Assembly (NCBI RefSeq): GCF_932526225.1
Contig: NC_064038.1
Coordinates: forward strand, 8,617,070-8,681,069
Reading direction: 5' to 3'
DNA from: Nematostella vectensis
Lineage: Eukaryota > Cnidaria > Anthozoa > Actiniaria > Edwardsiidae
Length of the DNA stretch: 64,000 nucleotides
Below the pieces are notes generated by a model. It was not told the DNA's origin. It worked only from the letters and a program-made list of their open reading frames with translations, and did no database searches. Made by a program: the position numbers and the translations under genes. Shown piece after piece: positions 44,899 to 62,949 of this stretch; position 1 is the first letter of the stretch, and every line of letters begins with the position of its first letter.

Positions 44899-47800
44899 TT
44901 AGCTTAGTTTCTCTTGAGCTGCGCAGTACTGCGCTAGTTTACCGGCCCATACGTCTAGCACCACATCTACTCGTAGCAGAACCAGGTATGTGAAAACCAG
45001 GAATGGAATGGACACCAGGAAAGACGCGGACTCAAAGACGAAGCGCGGGGCGAATATTTTCCATACCATGAGGTGTCGACGATGAAGGGCAGCGGAGCAC
45101 GCTGTCGCGAGGACCTGCGAGGGAGATAGAGCGTTATATTCACAGTCTAACTGTAGTCACAAATGTAAAAAAAAAGAATTATTGTAAATTCTTTACCAGT
45201 CAGCCGCCATTTTGTCATACTAGCAGCTATAGCGCGGGTAGAACAATCTACAATCGCATTGTCACCAGTTTACTTCCTGAGGGTTGACGGAAACCTCAAA
45301 CGACAAGAGACAAACGATTCTATTACAGTCCGCGCTATTTAACAGGCCATCCGCTCTAAATTACCAGACACATCCTCAAAGAAAAATCATCGGAGATTGT
45401 TATGTAATTGACCAACACATCCTCAAAGAAAAATCATCGGAGATTGTTATGTAATTGACCAATGGTAAAATGGTGACATTGCCGCTTTTTAAAAGCATTT
45501 TAACAACTGAATTTGACGAAATGTATAACAGACTAACATGAAACAACCGGAAAGCACAGCCACCAACTTGGTTGTCAACGACTTTAAAGGGAAGCTTTTA
45601 TACGCGCACATGCATCATATTGATTTGCTGGACTGAAGACATTGCTTTTCTATGGCAATACTGTAAGGGGGTGCACAGACATAGATGGCATGTCTTAAGG
45701 TGTAAGATTATGCATACCCCTAGCTAGGCGCCTGAGTGTATAGCATCAATTATACCTTAACTCCATTCAAGAAAGTGTAGCGCAGCAGAAGCGCAAACAC
45801 CTGTTCCCTGAACAATTGTGGATAATCGCTGAGAGAGAACTCGCCCTTATCATTGGCGTCTGTTTTGGTCAGCAGTCTGCTCGTCAATTGTCGCCATAAC
45901 AACAGAAGAGGCAAAGATACAGCGAAGAGCACATGAGACGCAAAGGTATTCAGGAAAATGAGCAGACCTGTGAACCAGACAAAAAATATTCCCTTAACAT
46001 TGCACCATCCACCCTCATAAACTTCAACCTTACCACAACGAATGAATGAATGAATTTGGGAAGCTGAGCATATGTATAACATTGTCAAGTCAAAGGCATA
46101 GAAGGGGCATCATGCAGCCACAATATTGTCGAACCACAGAAAACAGCTTACATCAAAATTGTTGGTTTTAGTGATAGGAGCAAAATCGAAAAAAAAATAA
46201 AAGGAGAAAAACACTCGGAGTATATGATTCTCACAAGACCATACATTACCAGGTAATACAATGTTGTTAGCATATTGCTCCCAACTCCTTACATTACCTG
46301 GTAATACAATGTTGTTAGCATATTGCTCCCAACTCCTTACATTACCTGGTAATACAATGTTGCTCATATCACCAGGAAGTCCAACAAATGCTGCTTCAAA
46401 TCGTATACCAGGGATAGTGGCCTGGTGTCCAGTCGAGTAGAAATACTGACTAGAGAGCAGGCTCCACACGGCCACACAATTCCAAGAAGGGCCTGGAACA
46501 ATAACAAATTTCAATCATCATACAGCATATAAAATTTTGGGGTTTTTTTTTATATGAACATTTTCTTTGATTATTCAGTTTTTAAACAATCAACACTCTA
46601 ATAATGGATACCTTTGGTAGAAGTGCCATATAAAATGGAGGATACTTGGAAATTGTTTTACAGAACTTGAGCGCGACCAAGAAAACCGTGAACACCGGGA
46701 ATATGTATTAAACTTTTGTTCCGACCAATCACTCGCGAGATATTAAAACATTCAATTAGAAACACGTCTCAACAAGTCTCAGTGTCTGAATTCTCGCGTC
46801 TGATTCGTCAGAAGACAATAAACATTCCACACATATTTTTATGTGTTCACGGTTTCACTGGTTGCGCTGTAATTGGGTAGAGAGAAATATCAAAAATTCT
46901 AGTTTAAATCATTAAATTCGATAGATCCGACTTTGTTTTGAAAATCCAAAATTCTCATCATTTTAAAAAAACACAACTTAACCAGCATTACTTGATACTT
47001 TATAAATAGAAATGAACTGTAGGTTGGATTGAAATTCACCGCGATTCAAGAGGTTTTGAACACTACTGAGATGAGCATCTAGTTTGCATAGGCTTAAAGC
47101 CGCATTGTCACCAGTTTACTTCCGGTCGATTACGTAAAAATCTCCGATGATTTTTAACGGAAAACGCGAATATTTCAAAATATTGAAAGCAGTGTGTCTA
47201 TTGGAAGTTTCTTTGAGGATATGATTGATAATTTAGAGCGGATGGCCTGTTTAATATCTCGGATTCTAATAGATTCTTTTGTTTTTTAACGGTTGAGGTT
47301 TCCGTCGGACCTCCGGAAGTAAACTGGAGACAATAGGCTTTAAAAGCCTATCAAACCAAACGTCATACAGGTTGAATTGGCAGGCTTTAAATATTATATG
47401 CATTGTGTTATGACATGACTTTTTTTCTACTGAGTTTGGAGATTTCTTGAAAAAAAAAAGCCTACATACTGTATGATTATAAAATGTAACTGATAGGAAG
47501 TCTGCTAACCGGTTATTATTACCAGGACTGAGTGGACCATGTGAGGTTTGGCTGAGTCCCGCAACGTAAGCATCAATTTCCAGGAACAATACCATCTGCC
47601 CCAGCATGAGTACAACAGAGCCTGCCATTCCATCGCCAAGCAAAAGTAACAGTGGCAATGCCAGGCAGCCAATCAGGATCAAAATAGGGGAGGAATAGAC
47701 TGACCCCAGGCCATATACCAATGGGAGCTTGTCACTTAGTCCCGGCGCATTACTCCGCTCCACGCCTTGCCACCGTTGCTTGACCTCCTGATAAACAAGT

Positions 47801-50800
47801 TGTAGTGCTCTGGAATCAATCTCCCTAGAACCCAATTGACTGGCAAGGGGGCTCTTCAGCATGGTGTGACTGTCACGCAGTAAGGTGTAAACACAAAGTG
47901 GTTGCCATAGCAGCAGAGAGATTGTCAGAAGGCATAACCAGTATGCGAACTCTGGGAGGATTACCTGCTGCCATAACTGAAGATTAGGAAACATGTCACT
48001 GGTGGCAGCAGGAATTATTTGTAACACCCAGTGCACGCCTATAATAACAGCAGCTAAGGGAATGGCAAGCTTGATACACAGAACTGCAGGGGAGGTCCCA
48101 TTCAAGTTGCCTTGGTAACGTAACCACAGGTGTATTGAGAGCGGTATAATGGCAAGGCAGAGCGAAGAGAGGATGAATCTCTCATTGAGGTTCACCCCTG
48201 TGCCTACCAAGGCACCCATGGGCTGCAAAAATGTTGAGGGCTGGCAGTTCTTTTGTTCCTCTCTGCAAGCTCTGAATACTGCATTCATCCTGCCACAACA
48301 TACAAACAAAAGTGCAGCAGCAAGAATGATAAATGAGTTTGTGGTTAAAAATTGGATCACATTGAATTTCTTTGTGTCTTTCTTGTGTTTCTTGAGAGTT
48401 CCATTTGTTGCAGACTTAGGAACTGGCTTTGAAACAAATGCTTTAGGCTGAGCGATAGAAAATATCACATTGAATGCGACCATTGAGGAAGTCAGAAATG
48501 TCAGCCCAGAGTCTTCATAGACAATATAACTGTTTGAAAATACTCCAGCAACAAAGGCAAGAAATACCATAATCCCCATCAGATCTCTTAGGCTTGTCCC
48601 CACAAATAGTTTCTGAGTGGATTTTGCAGCTTTAAGTACGGCAGCTGATAAAAGAATGAACAAAGCTCCACCTAAAGCTACAACCACAATGTCTTTGGAG
48701 GACAAAGGTAAAAACAGAAAAGCACTTGTACCGAGTGTGACAAGAATTGGTGCAGCTCCTAACAACAAGTCTATGTGTCTTCGCAAGATGCCAGGATTCT
48801 GCAATGTGTTCCATATAAGATAAAGAGACAAGACTTGGGCTACTACTCCAACACTAATTGACACTAAGTCAAACTTTGCCCACAGACTCTCACAAAGTTT
48901 CCTCACTCCCGTTAAATACTCTACATGTTTCGTCTCCAATTCTGAGAGAACTTCAGGGTTGAAGTTTCTCCAATAATTCGTATCTTGGGCTTTGAAAGCC
49001 TCCACAAGCTTAAGGTAGCTGTTCTGGGCATCAAAGAACTGCTGTTTCAGAAATGCAAGTTTATCTTGGGGAATCTCTCCAGAAACTTGTTCATACTTCA
49101 CTAAATATTGATTTACTTGGAGAGAATTCGCATAAAGCACTTCCAGCCTCTTAATTTGTGTTGACCACACTTGACGACTATTAACAGGCATATCTGTTGG
49201 CATGGTTACATGCCTATCAACCTGTGTGAAAAGGTCTGCTATTACTTTTCCAAGGTTTCCGAATGGCACAGGTATCCCAAGCATCAGGGATAGGGTGGGT
49301 ACAAGGTCTACCTGAGCGATGGTGTTTTCTTCCTGCAATACAAAATAAAAACACATCTCTAAATTATATACTTCTTACATTCACTTTTTCTAGTGTTTAT
49401 TGTTTCTAAAGTTTATTGTTTCTAAAGTGGACCCTCCTTTGAACTCCCAAAACGGCTCAAATGGGATAGAAAAAGACAGAGACTTCTTGTAAGACTTCAG
49501 CCTTTATTGTATACCAAAATCCACTACTAATTCTTTTATTTTTAATACTTTTCTATGCCCATTTATAAACTTTAGTATCGAAGCGGTTTTATACGAGAAG
49601 ACCACTGAACTTGGGGCGAATGTGGTGTATATATTAGTGGCTTCAGACACACGTCTCATGATCTGATGTCCACTGGTATGTAGACCAAGAGTTGGCTCTT
49701 TGAGTTAATGCGAACTGTTCACAAAGCTTTTGCAAACATTGTTCGTGAAATCCATGAACAACATTTGCTAGGCTGTTCACAAACAAATCCAAACTAAGGG
49801 TCCGGCGGACAGGAATACATGATTCAGGGCTAGTTGATATTCACTTTGCGTCTCTCAACATGTTACAAGTTTTACTCAATAACTCCACGTAGTCAAGTTA
49901 GTGCTGGATTTATAATAAGTACTGTTAGGGAAGATTATTTTAGGAAGCTCTTTTTAACATTTAGAGATGCATGCTGAGGAAGCTAGGTATTGACAAGTTT
50001 TACTCAATAACTCCACGTAGTCAAGTTAGTGCTGGATTTATAATAAGTACTGTTAGGGAAGATTATTTTAGGAAGCTCTTTTTAACATTTAGAGATGCAT
50101 GCTGAGGAAGCTAGGTATTGACAAGTTTTACTCAATAACTCCACGTAGTCAAGTTAGTGCTGGATTTATAATAAGTACTGTTAGGGAAGTTTATTTTAGG
50201 AAGCTCTTTTTAACATTTAGAGATGCATGCTGAGGAAGCTAGGTATTGACAAGTTTTACTCAATAACTCCACGTAGTCAAGTTAGTGCTGTATTTATAAT
50301 AAGTACTGTTAGGGAAGTTTATTTTAGGAAGCTCTTTTTAACATTTAGAGATGCATGCTGAGGAAGCTAGGTATTGACAAAACTACAAATGTAACCAGGA
50401 TAAAAACTTAAAGGTACATACCTTCAGGTCATGAGCTATATCAAGAGGTTTCTTGGAATATACAAATAAAGCGGCATCTAGTTCATCATCACTGTCACCT
50501 CCATGATCCCCTGTCCTTGTCATGCCATGGTCACCAAGCACAAACAACACACTTTCATCGTCCAGTTCTTCCATAACAGACCTAGAGAAACAATGGACAA
50601 ACATTGAGGTTTGAGCACATATTGGAGAATTACAAGTTTTTCTTTTTAAGCAAGAAATCCAGCGCTCAAGCCTATATGATGGGAGATATAGATATGCCTT
50701 GAGACTTGTTGTTTTATTTACATTATTCAACTGAAGACAGGATGACACCATAACAGGGCATGCGGTAGCCCAACAACAGGTTCCCCAGGTTTTTCCCACC

Positions 50801-53800
50801 AAAATGACCCCAACTAACTTACCTAATAACTTTATCCATCTGCCTCAGCTTGTCTGCCATCGCCGCATGATAAGGACCATATCGATGACCGCAGTGATCA
50901 ACACCAAGGAAATGACCAATCAAAACATCCCAATCCTTTTGCCGTAGCTCAGGAATAAGATGTTTTATTACTCCATTATCCACAGTATGAAGATCTTTCA
51001 CATTAAATGAAGGAAATGGGTAAGACTTGTGGAATGCATCAGGAAATAAGTCTGTCCAAGTGTCATCACCCATGAATGTAATCTTTTTACCGTGTTCTAC
51101 TAGTTTTCTGATAATGTTGTCCTCTTTAATGTCATAAGTGGCAAAGTTGCTTCCTGCATCTACAAAAGTTGGGAGGCTTCCTGGAAAAAAAATATCAAAA
51201 AAGTAAATGACTAAAATAAATCAGACATGACAGTACTTAAAGCTGCACCAATCCTGAAACACAGACACATAGTCAGGGTTTGCTGATTGTAAATGAAACA
51301 TACACCTATTTCAATAGACATTGTCAGTGCAAATGGCGAATGGCAATTCACAGTTCTAAGACCAATCACTGCTTATCGGTATATTTTTTGTAAGAATAAA
51401 GATGATATGTAATATAAATGCAAAAATTATCAATATTTTTTTACATTCAATATAAATTTGATGAGTTCCATGTTATTTTTTTTATAGAAGATTTGCACTG
51501 ACAACATATTTTGAAATAGGTATATATATTTTGGAAAAAAATGTGTAAAATATTTCTAAAGGCGCTGAAAAAGAGGGGGAGGGGAGGATTGATAGGTATA
51601 TATATATGTTATTTCCCAGCTGGGAGGTCCGTACCGTGAAATACTGTGACCGAAGTCTTGAAAAAACTGACCGAGGCTGAAGGCTGAATTCAGTATTTTC
51701 AAGGCCGAGGTCACGGTATTTCACGATATCGACCGACCCTTAGCTGGGAAATTTATTTTTTTATTTTTTTCCTCAATAGAATTTCCAACTTTGTTTACCT
51801 AACGGGCTTATGGTTCTCGAGGCAAGGTTTCACTTCTGACTTTTGTCGATGTTCGTATTATGTTCACTCATGATCATTCAATAAACTCCATTTTGTATTT
51901 CCACACAACACTTTTAATCCTCCAGAAATACAGAACCTCCAAAGAAAACATTCTCTGGGTTTTGACCAACAATTTTGTAAAATAATTTAGTCCAAACTGA
52001 TGTGTCGTTCTCAATTCGAATTGATCGCAGAAATGTTTTCTTTGGCTTTAAATCCTCCACAGACAATAAGATATATTCACTAAAGAACTTCTCTTGAATG
52101 TGGATACGTTAAGCTGGTTATGCAGGTAAATTCCTAGAGTGATTTGTCTATTTTCTTCGTATGAAGAGACAATTTGCTGCCTTTTTTTCCAAATAAACTT
52201 TCAGGAAACTTGAAATTGTTGCACGCGTTGCAAATGGCAGGAAATTGTCAAAACACAGGGAGTTGGAAGCAGATTTTCCGTAAAGTCAATGATTCTAGAT
52301 AAAAGGACAAATAAAATGCTGTTTTAGTGTGAAGATCTATAACCTCTGGAATAGAAATCAAGTCATGTCAGATGGGCATTTTACAAATCAACTCACTATT
52401 TCAAGCCTTTGAGGTGAGCGGTCCTGTATCGCGGGGTCCGGATACCGGACCTCATGACAGCCAATCAGAGCACGTGATTTGATGGATACCAGACCCCGAA
52501 AAAAATAAATTTGTTTATTTAGCAGCATGAGAGCTGAATTACAGGCTAAGCACAATGAATACTTACTAATTTAAACAATACAAATATTTTACAGTGAGAA
52601 ATTCAGAAATAAAACGTTTAGTATTGCGAGTCTTAAAGCCATGTGTTTGCAGGCGTCTTAACAATTAATAGTTTGTTATTTTCAAATCTTCTGCTATCTG
52701 CTACATAATAATGCAGACTTTTGGAATTATAATATTCCATGAAGGCTTTGCATGCAAGATGCCTACAGGTCTCTAAGGTCGGGAGGCCAGACAGTTGCAG
52801 TGCATCCTAATACTGGCTACCAGGCTTCAGAGATGTAACAAGGAATATCTGAAAACAGGCTCGTAGCCAGGATTTTGAGCGAGGTGGTTCATTTTTCCAT
52901 TTCAGCGGACCAAATGTCTGGTATACCCCTCTCCTTGCCTTATTACATTAGGCAATCAATCTTGTATTTAAAATGTTATTAATAGGGTACTTTTTAACAT
53001 ATAGCAATAAAAATAAAGCTAATTATTATAAAAAGATTTTTATAGTCATTTTAAAGACATATTGATGTGCACGGTATACGTTTCTCCATCCAAACATTAT
53101 ATATTTTTGTTTGCTCTGAGCGGCCCTTCAAGCCGGGTGGGGGGGGGGGGGGGGGGGTTCGTCCGAACCCCCTGGCTACAGGCCTGGAAAATATAGCTAA
53201 AGCCTTTTCAATGAGTGATCAAATTAGTGAGCAGTAAACAGTAACTATATCTTCTACAGGAAGACCACATTTCTTTAGCTTGTTTAATGCATAAACACAA
53301 CAGTTAGCTTCCTTGATAACATGTTTGCAGTCGACCCCCTATGACAGGTCCTCTGAAATGTTAACACCAAGAAGCTTAAAGGACTTGACATGTTCAATGA
53401 GGGCACCACTGGTGGCAATTAAGGGATGTTCTTATACAAAAACAATATAAGTATCTGAGGGCCCTATATCCCACTAATACTTAACTTACCAGTCGTTAAC
53501 CCTTTTAACCTTTGCATTGTAGTAGTAGGTGGGTCAGCTTTAAACCTGTAGAGCCATGCCCTGTTTGGTTCACTCTTTAAGACCTTGTGAATAGAGGTTA
53601 GCTTATTCTGATAAGACAGTGTCTTGTTTTCTTCGACGTTATCCTCAAAATGAACAAAGTCATATCGAAGCGCGTCAATGACTAGAATGACAGCTTTCTT
53701 GTACCGTGCCCGGACCCAACAACCATGAGGAGGAGGGGACATCTGGTTCGGGTCTCTTTCGGTCGTGAAATGGTCCCAATTCGTCAGGCTCCCATTGAAT

Positions 53801-53934
53801 GAAGCCTCGCAGGATGTTTTTTCGTCAATAACGATCCGTTTCAGAAGAAATCCTCGCGCGAACAGAAGCACACTCGCTACAAATAGTGCAGATAGACACG
53901 TGAACAGAAAAACCAACTTGACGCCGTAGCCCAT
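44899..53934 (-). CDS. PIGO: GPI ethanolamine phosphate transferase 3 (PIG-O), 7 exons, 1,115 aa
   Basis: Exons 53490-53934, 50823-51180, 50422-50581, 47523-49332, 46346-46492, 45756-45967 and 44899-45114 join in one frame. PIG-O, with PIG-F, adds ethanolamine phosphate to the third mannose of GPI in the ER. The N-terminus is a signal-anchor helix ([18 protein letters not shown]). The alkaline-phosphatase-like lumenal domain shows [11 protein letters not shown] (D87), [13 protein letters not shown] with the likely nucleophile threonine, [11 protein letters not shown] and [13 protein letters not shown]. The 1,810-nt exon 4 carries the stalk and many membrane helices. Exons 5-7 keep [34 protein letters not shown] and [15 protein letters not shown]. 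Human PIGO is about 1,089 aa. The donor of exon 5 lies in an in-frame 48-bp tandem repeat. It is head to head with DCP2. Confidence 0.95.
45246..45492 (-). mobile_element. Diverged TTAA-family MITE, copy E, PIGO intron 6
   Basis: Ends read TCGCATTGTCACCAGTTTAC and GGTGACATTGCCGCTT. Relative to copies A-C the interior is inverted (GGTTGACGGAAACCTCAAAC first). A 60-bp inner segment with CACATCCTCAAAGAAAAATC occurs twice in tandem. Confidence 0.7.
46245..46350. repeat. 48-bp in-frame tandem repeat over the PIGO exon 5 donor
   Basis: Just over two units of 48 bp. On the minus strand each carries CATTGTATTACCAG followed by donor GTAATG, giving three donors at 48-bp spacing. The intron side stays open in the PIGO frame and reads [16 protein letters not shown], so the decoy donors would add 16 or 32 residues without a frame change. 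Confidence 0.85.
47094..47343 (+). mobile_element. TTAA-flanked MITE, copy B, PIGO intron 4
   Basis: TTAA, AGCCGCATTGTCACCAG at the left and GGCTTTAA at the right; the right end has lost a few bases (GGAGACAATAGGC). The interior matches copies A and C nearly base for base. Confidence 0.85.
49865..50380. repeat. 128-bp tandem repeat, four copies, PIGO intron 3
   Basis: Units start near 49865, 49993, 50121 and 50249 and are almost identical; I see only a few substitutions, such as GAAGATTA against GAAGTTTA. It is a very recent or homogenised array that ends about 40 bp short of exon 3's 3' side and contains no exon sequence. Confidence 0.93.
51605..52512. mobile_element. Repeat with TTTCCCAGCTGGGAGGTCCG end, PIGO intron 1
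   Basis: Starts ATTTCCCAGCTGGGAGGTCC with GTACCGTGAAATACTGTGAC, mirrored by GGTCACGGTATTTCACGATA and CCTTAGCTGGGAAAT by 51755. Near 52435-52500 lies GTCCGGATACCGGACC with CAGCCAATCAGAGCACGTGA and CAGACCCCGAAAAAAATAAA. I remember both modules as common in anthozoan genomes; this is memory, not a search. Whether 51605-52512 is one element or two is unclear. Confidence 0.5.
52857..53190 (+). mobile_element. MITE with CGTAGCCAGG ends, copy 1, PIGO intron 1
   Basis: The left end GGCTCGTAGCCAGGATTTTG is mirrored by CCCCCTGGCTACAGGCC at the right, after a poly-G tract. It is the same element as 63671-63998 in opposite orientation, sharing TTAGGCAATCAATCTTGTAT (inverted there) and TTGTTTGCTCTGAGCGG. 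Confidence 0.8.
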
Positions 53935-54357
53935 ACCTTAAATCTTGCTAAACGATACTTGAAAATACGCCAGGGACGAAAATTCAATGCTCTATCTCAT
54001 GAACGAGTTCCTTAAAATACAAGGGTAGCTATTGCTCTCGAGTATTCAATAAAATACAAAGCTTGAAATACAAAACTCAAGGCGTCCGCCATTTTTTTTA
54101 AGAGAGAAGGCGCGGATGCTATAAAGGAAAAGGTCTACCACAGCCAACCCACAAAATAACGCTTATTCAAGTTTACTACTTTTTCAGTTTCAGAATATTA
54201 AGACGTTTTCGTCCGCCTTTTAATATTTTCTTTGAGTTCAAGTTATCATATTTGTCAAATTTTATTTTTCTCATTTTTGGTAAATTAATTTTTTGGGTCA
54301 TTTCTAACCGTCACTACTTGGGATACCTGTGGTTCTGTTTCACTTTCGGTTTTCAAG
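53935..54357. promoter_or_regulatory. Shared PIGO/DCP2 upstream region, likely bidirectional promoter
   Basis: Only 423 bp separate the PIGO start codon (minus) from the DCP2 start codon (plus), so both promoters and 5' UTRs must lie here or overlap. No TATA box stands out on either side. The DCP2 side has the purine/pyrimidine context TTTTCAAGATGGCG, which contains the AAGATGGCG motif bound by YY1 in animals. Confidence 0.6.
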
Positions 54358-60324
<5,967 letters not shown>

Positions 60325-60504
60325 CGACGGTTTTAGATAGAAGCAAGAACGTGTTTTACCGTAGGCGTTGATCCGATAAACAAGATACATAACACGTAGC
60401 GACGGCGGGCTGTCTGGACGAGCAGTTCTTATCAGACTCTTTTTTTAGTAGATCTAGAAAGACTACAGACAAGTTGTAGAGAACTAGATGGTCTGCGTAG
60501 GCGT

Positions 60505-60695
60505 GGTGTAGACAAGCTATAAATCAACACAAGCTTGAAAAAGTAAGTTGGACTCCTCTGTGAAATAGAGTAGTTGCGCTGACGTGTTGACGTTACTTCT
60601 TTTTTGGAGATAAAGCAACTACTACGTAAGCGCAACTGTTTCACAGAGGCGTCCAACATACTTCACCTTGTGTTGGTTTATAGCTTGTCTTTTTT
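60505..60695. mobile_element. Inverted-repeat element downstream of DCP2
   Basis: Arms of about 65 bp: GACAAGCTATAAATCAACAC ... CCTCTGTGAAA ... AGTTGCGCT on the left, and AGCGCAACT ... GTTTCACAGAGG ... GTGTTGGTTTATAGCTTGTC on the right. It may overlap the DCP2 3' UTR. Confidence 0.75.
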
Positions 60696-60803
60696 TTTTT
60701 TTTTTTATTTACTCGCGTTGACCAGCTTTCTTTTCGCAACACTAAAAGACTATAAGTCGTATTGACGTTTGAACTTATCTAGCCTGCTGCCGGCTTTCCG
60801 GAG

Positions 60804-60852
60804 ATTCGGGATTCCTGTGGCGAGGGAAAAGGTCCACAGGAATCCCGAATCA
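60804..60852. repeat. Hairpin with 18-bp stem
   Basis: GATTCGGGATTCCTGTGG and its inverse CCACAGGAATCCCGAATC around a 13-nt loop, followed by a further partial copy (CACAGGAATCCGTAATC). Intergenic, 0.5 kb after DCP2. Confidence 0.85.
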
Positions 60853-61007
60853 CAGGAATCCGTAATCAATGCAAATACATGCAAACGAATCTTCATTTGT
60901 ACGCATTTGCATTGAATACGGCTAATGGATAATAACGTTTGAACTTAGCCTTAGACTCCAAATTTTAAGTAGGTTGGCTCATTCTTTGTGTAGAAGAGGG
61001 GGACTTA

Positions 61008-61205
61008 CGCTGCATTCACACCAAACCATGTTTAGTTAAACAAGTCTTTTCTTTATTGATAACTTGCCAAGTTTTTCATGGTATTGAATTCTTACCAGCT
61101 CAATGATCCCTTAGTTTTGTTCTTGGTTCTGTCTGGGAGATTGAGATTTAAACCAGTTTAATTAAACCACCTTTAAACTGGTTTAAGTGCTGGTGTGAAT
61201 GCGGT
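61008..61205. mobile_element. MITE with TGCATTCACACCA ends
   Basis: GCTGCATTCACACCAAACCA at the left and TGCTGGTGTGAATGCGG at the right are inverse. Inside are short inverted tracts GTTTAGTTAAAC and GTTTAATTAAACC. About 200 bp, non-coding. Confidence 0.75.
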
Positions 61206-61889
61206 ATTTAAAATAGAGAAAAGGGGCTTTCCAAGATATCGTTTCCCCTTTTATACACAAGGCATTTTTGGACCCAACATGAAGCTATACGAATACGTAT
61301 ATTTCTACATTAGACTAACAATGATGTTCTTGGAGTTTGGTTACTTCATATGCACACCAAAAGCATCTCCCGTCAACAATTATCGAGATTGAACACGCAA
61401 TAGAAAAGACAGGGTCGAGGTGTATGCGTGTGTCCAATTATATGCCAAGGACTTACTTCCCTTCCTCTTTAATCCTCTCCTCTCTTAAGCGAAACCGAAT
61501 GTCTCCCCTTATTAGAGGCATTAGAACATAACCGCAGATACTTCGAAACGCCCATATGACCTCGTTATCAAAACGATAGTGATATCGGAAAGCCATAGGC
61601 TTACTCTGGATTTACATTACACCGGGTCTTATTCGGACTGCTATATAAGACGCACTGTGCTGCCACGCAGTTTACATGGATGAGAAAGTGTTAGTATTTG
61701 AATGCCCCTTTTGGTTATGCGGCAAGTACAGACACTGGAGATGGACTCTGGCCTTCTTCAGCGGTTCTTTAACGTCTCACAATAACAGGTTTGTTAGCTA
61801 GGTTTTGGCGAGACGGGACCGCCATTTAACGTAGTCATCCGAGCCACGAGGGGTACACAGTCACCAATGTAGAGAGCCAGGTTTTTGCA

Positions 61890-61975
61890 CCTCTGGAAAA
61901 ATTCCATGTTCGTACCCTGGTCCTCTTGCTTGAGAAGCGAAGCCCGTGCCACTAAGCTATCGCACCACTATAGCA
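61890..61975 (-). ncRNA. Probable tRNA-derived SINE head
   Basis: On the minus strand, GGTGCGATAGCTTAGTGGCA contains a good pol III A box (TAGCTTAGTGG). About 35 nt on, GGGTACGAACATGG is a degenerate B box. The sequence is tRNA-like but lacks a foldable acceptor stem, so it is called a SINE head, not a tRNA gene. Tail limits are unclear. Confidence 0.5.
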
Positions 61976-62370
61976 TGCGTACAGCCGGGAATAGTTCCGT
62001 TATTAATATGAACTATTTCCGACTGCACGCAGTCTACACCTCCAAAGTTTCAACATAGTATCACCAAAGTGTCAACATAATAAATATATACAATTGCAAC
62101 CAAAACGAGAAACACAATCGCATTTTGTGTCTTTTTCTTTTTCCCTTGTGTTAGAATCCTTGAAGTATTTAGAATGTATAAGCCAACGCACTTTGGTTAA
62201 TTACCGGAGATTCTATTGCATAGTCCCTCATACTCAGGAGGACACAGAATTGTGTCTGTATACTTAAAAAAAATAGTCACAGTTAAATACAGTCGTATGA
62301 TCATACTCTCTTTCCGCACTACAGTGAAAAAAAGTATAAGATTAGCTAGCCCCCTTGTGTCAATTGTGTT

Positions 62371-62898
62371 ATGGGTTCCCTACCCTCCCGTCCCCCCAGA
62401 CCAAAAGAGGAATTTGACCAATTTTGCTTGTATCAAAGTTATTACGCCCCAGTCTTCCGCCAAATTAGTACTCGTGTAGACTTTGGAGGAAAGCGGATAA
62501 GAGAGGTGAGTTTAACACATTTTACAGGGTATATAACCATTTCTTATTCATGTACCGGCGTCTCTAAACGATGAAATATGTATTTGTTGTCTTCCTAATG
62601 CACCAGCCGAGCTTATTCGAGTGATCGCATTTTTGAAATTATTATTACTTAAGTATACTTAATATCCAACTCTTATTGCCTGTAAGAAAAAATACTTTAC
62701 ATAAGTTACACAATATGGAAAGTGCCTTTACCTTCTGAGAAAAAACTGTTGCGGTAACTTAAATCCATTTGTATATATGCGTTTTGGCTAAAGTCATGTA
62801 CGATGTTGTGTTCTTGTCACAGGTTTATGCGGCTGAAATTTGATCGATCGGAGCTCGAAATCGTTATGAACGGTTTCAGCTGCAGCGAAAATAACAAC
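62371..62898 (+). CDS. Candidate exons of an unidentified gene
   Basis: A protein-like frame (PKEEFDQFCLYQSYYAPVF, STRVDFGGKRIRE) runs to a strong donor at 62506 (GTGAGT). It either starts at ATG 62371 or follows the good acceptor CCCCCCAG at 62392-62399. A second open segment, 62823-62898, reads FMRLKFDRSELEIV and ends at donor GTAAGT. Joining GAG directly to it gives a stop after six codons; the frame holds only if a weaker donor (GTATAT, near 62529) is used. I recognise no family. The gene, if real, continues to the right. Confidence 0.35.
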
Positions 62899-62949
62899 GT
62901 AAGTCCCTCAAATTTAATCCCAAAAGCTTAATAAACGATCAAAAGTTGT

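Noticed and set aside
48149-48823. Plus-strand frames of 100 and 68 codons
   Set aside because: Antisense shadows of the large PIGO exon 4.
61890-61975. Functional tRNA gene
   Set aside because: A box is good but the B box is degenerate and no acceptor stem pairs; a SINE head fits better.
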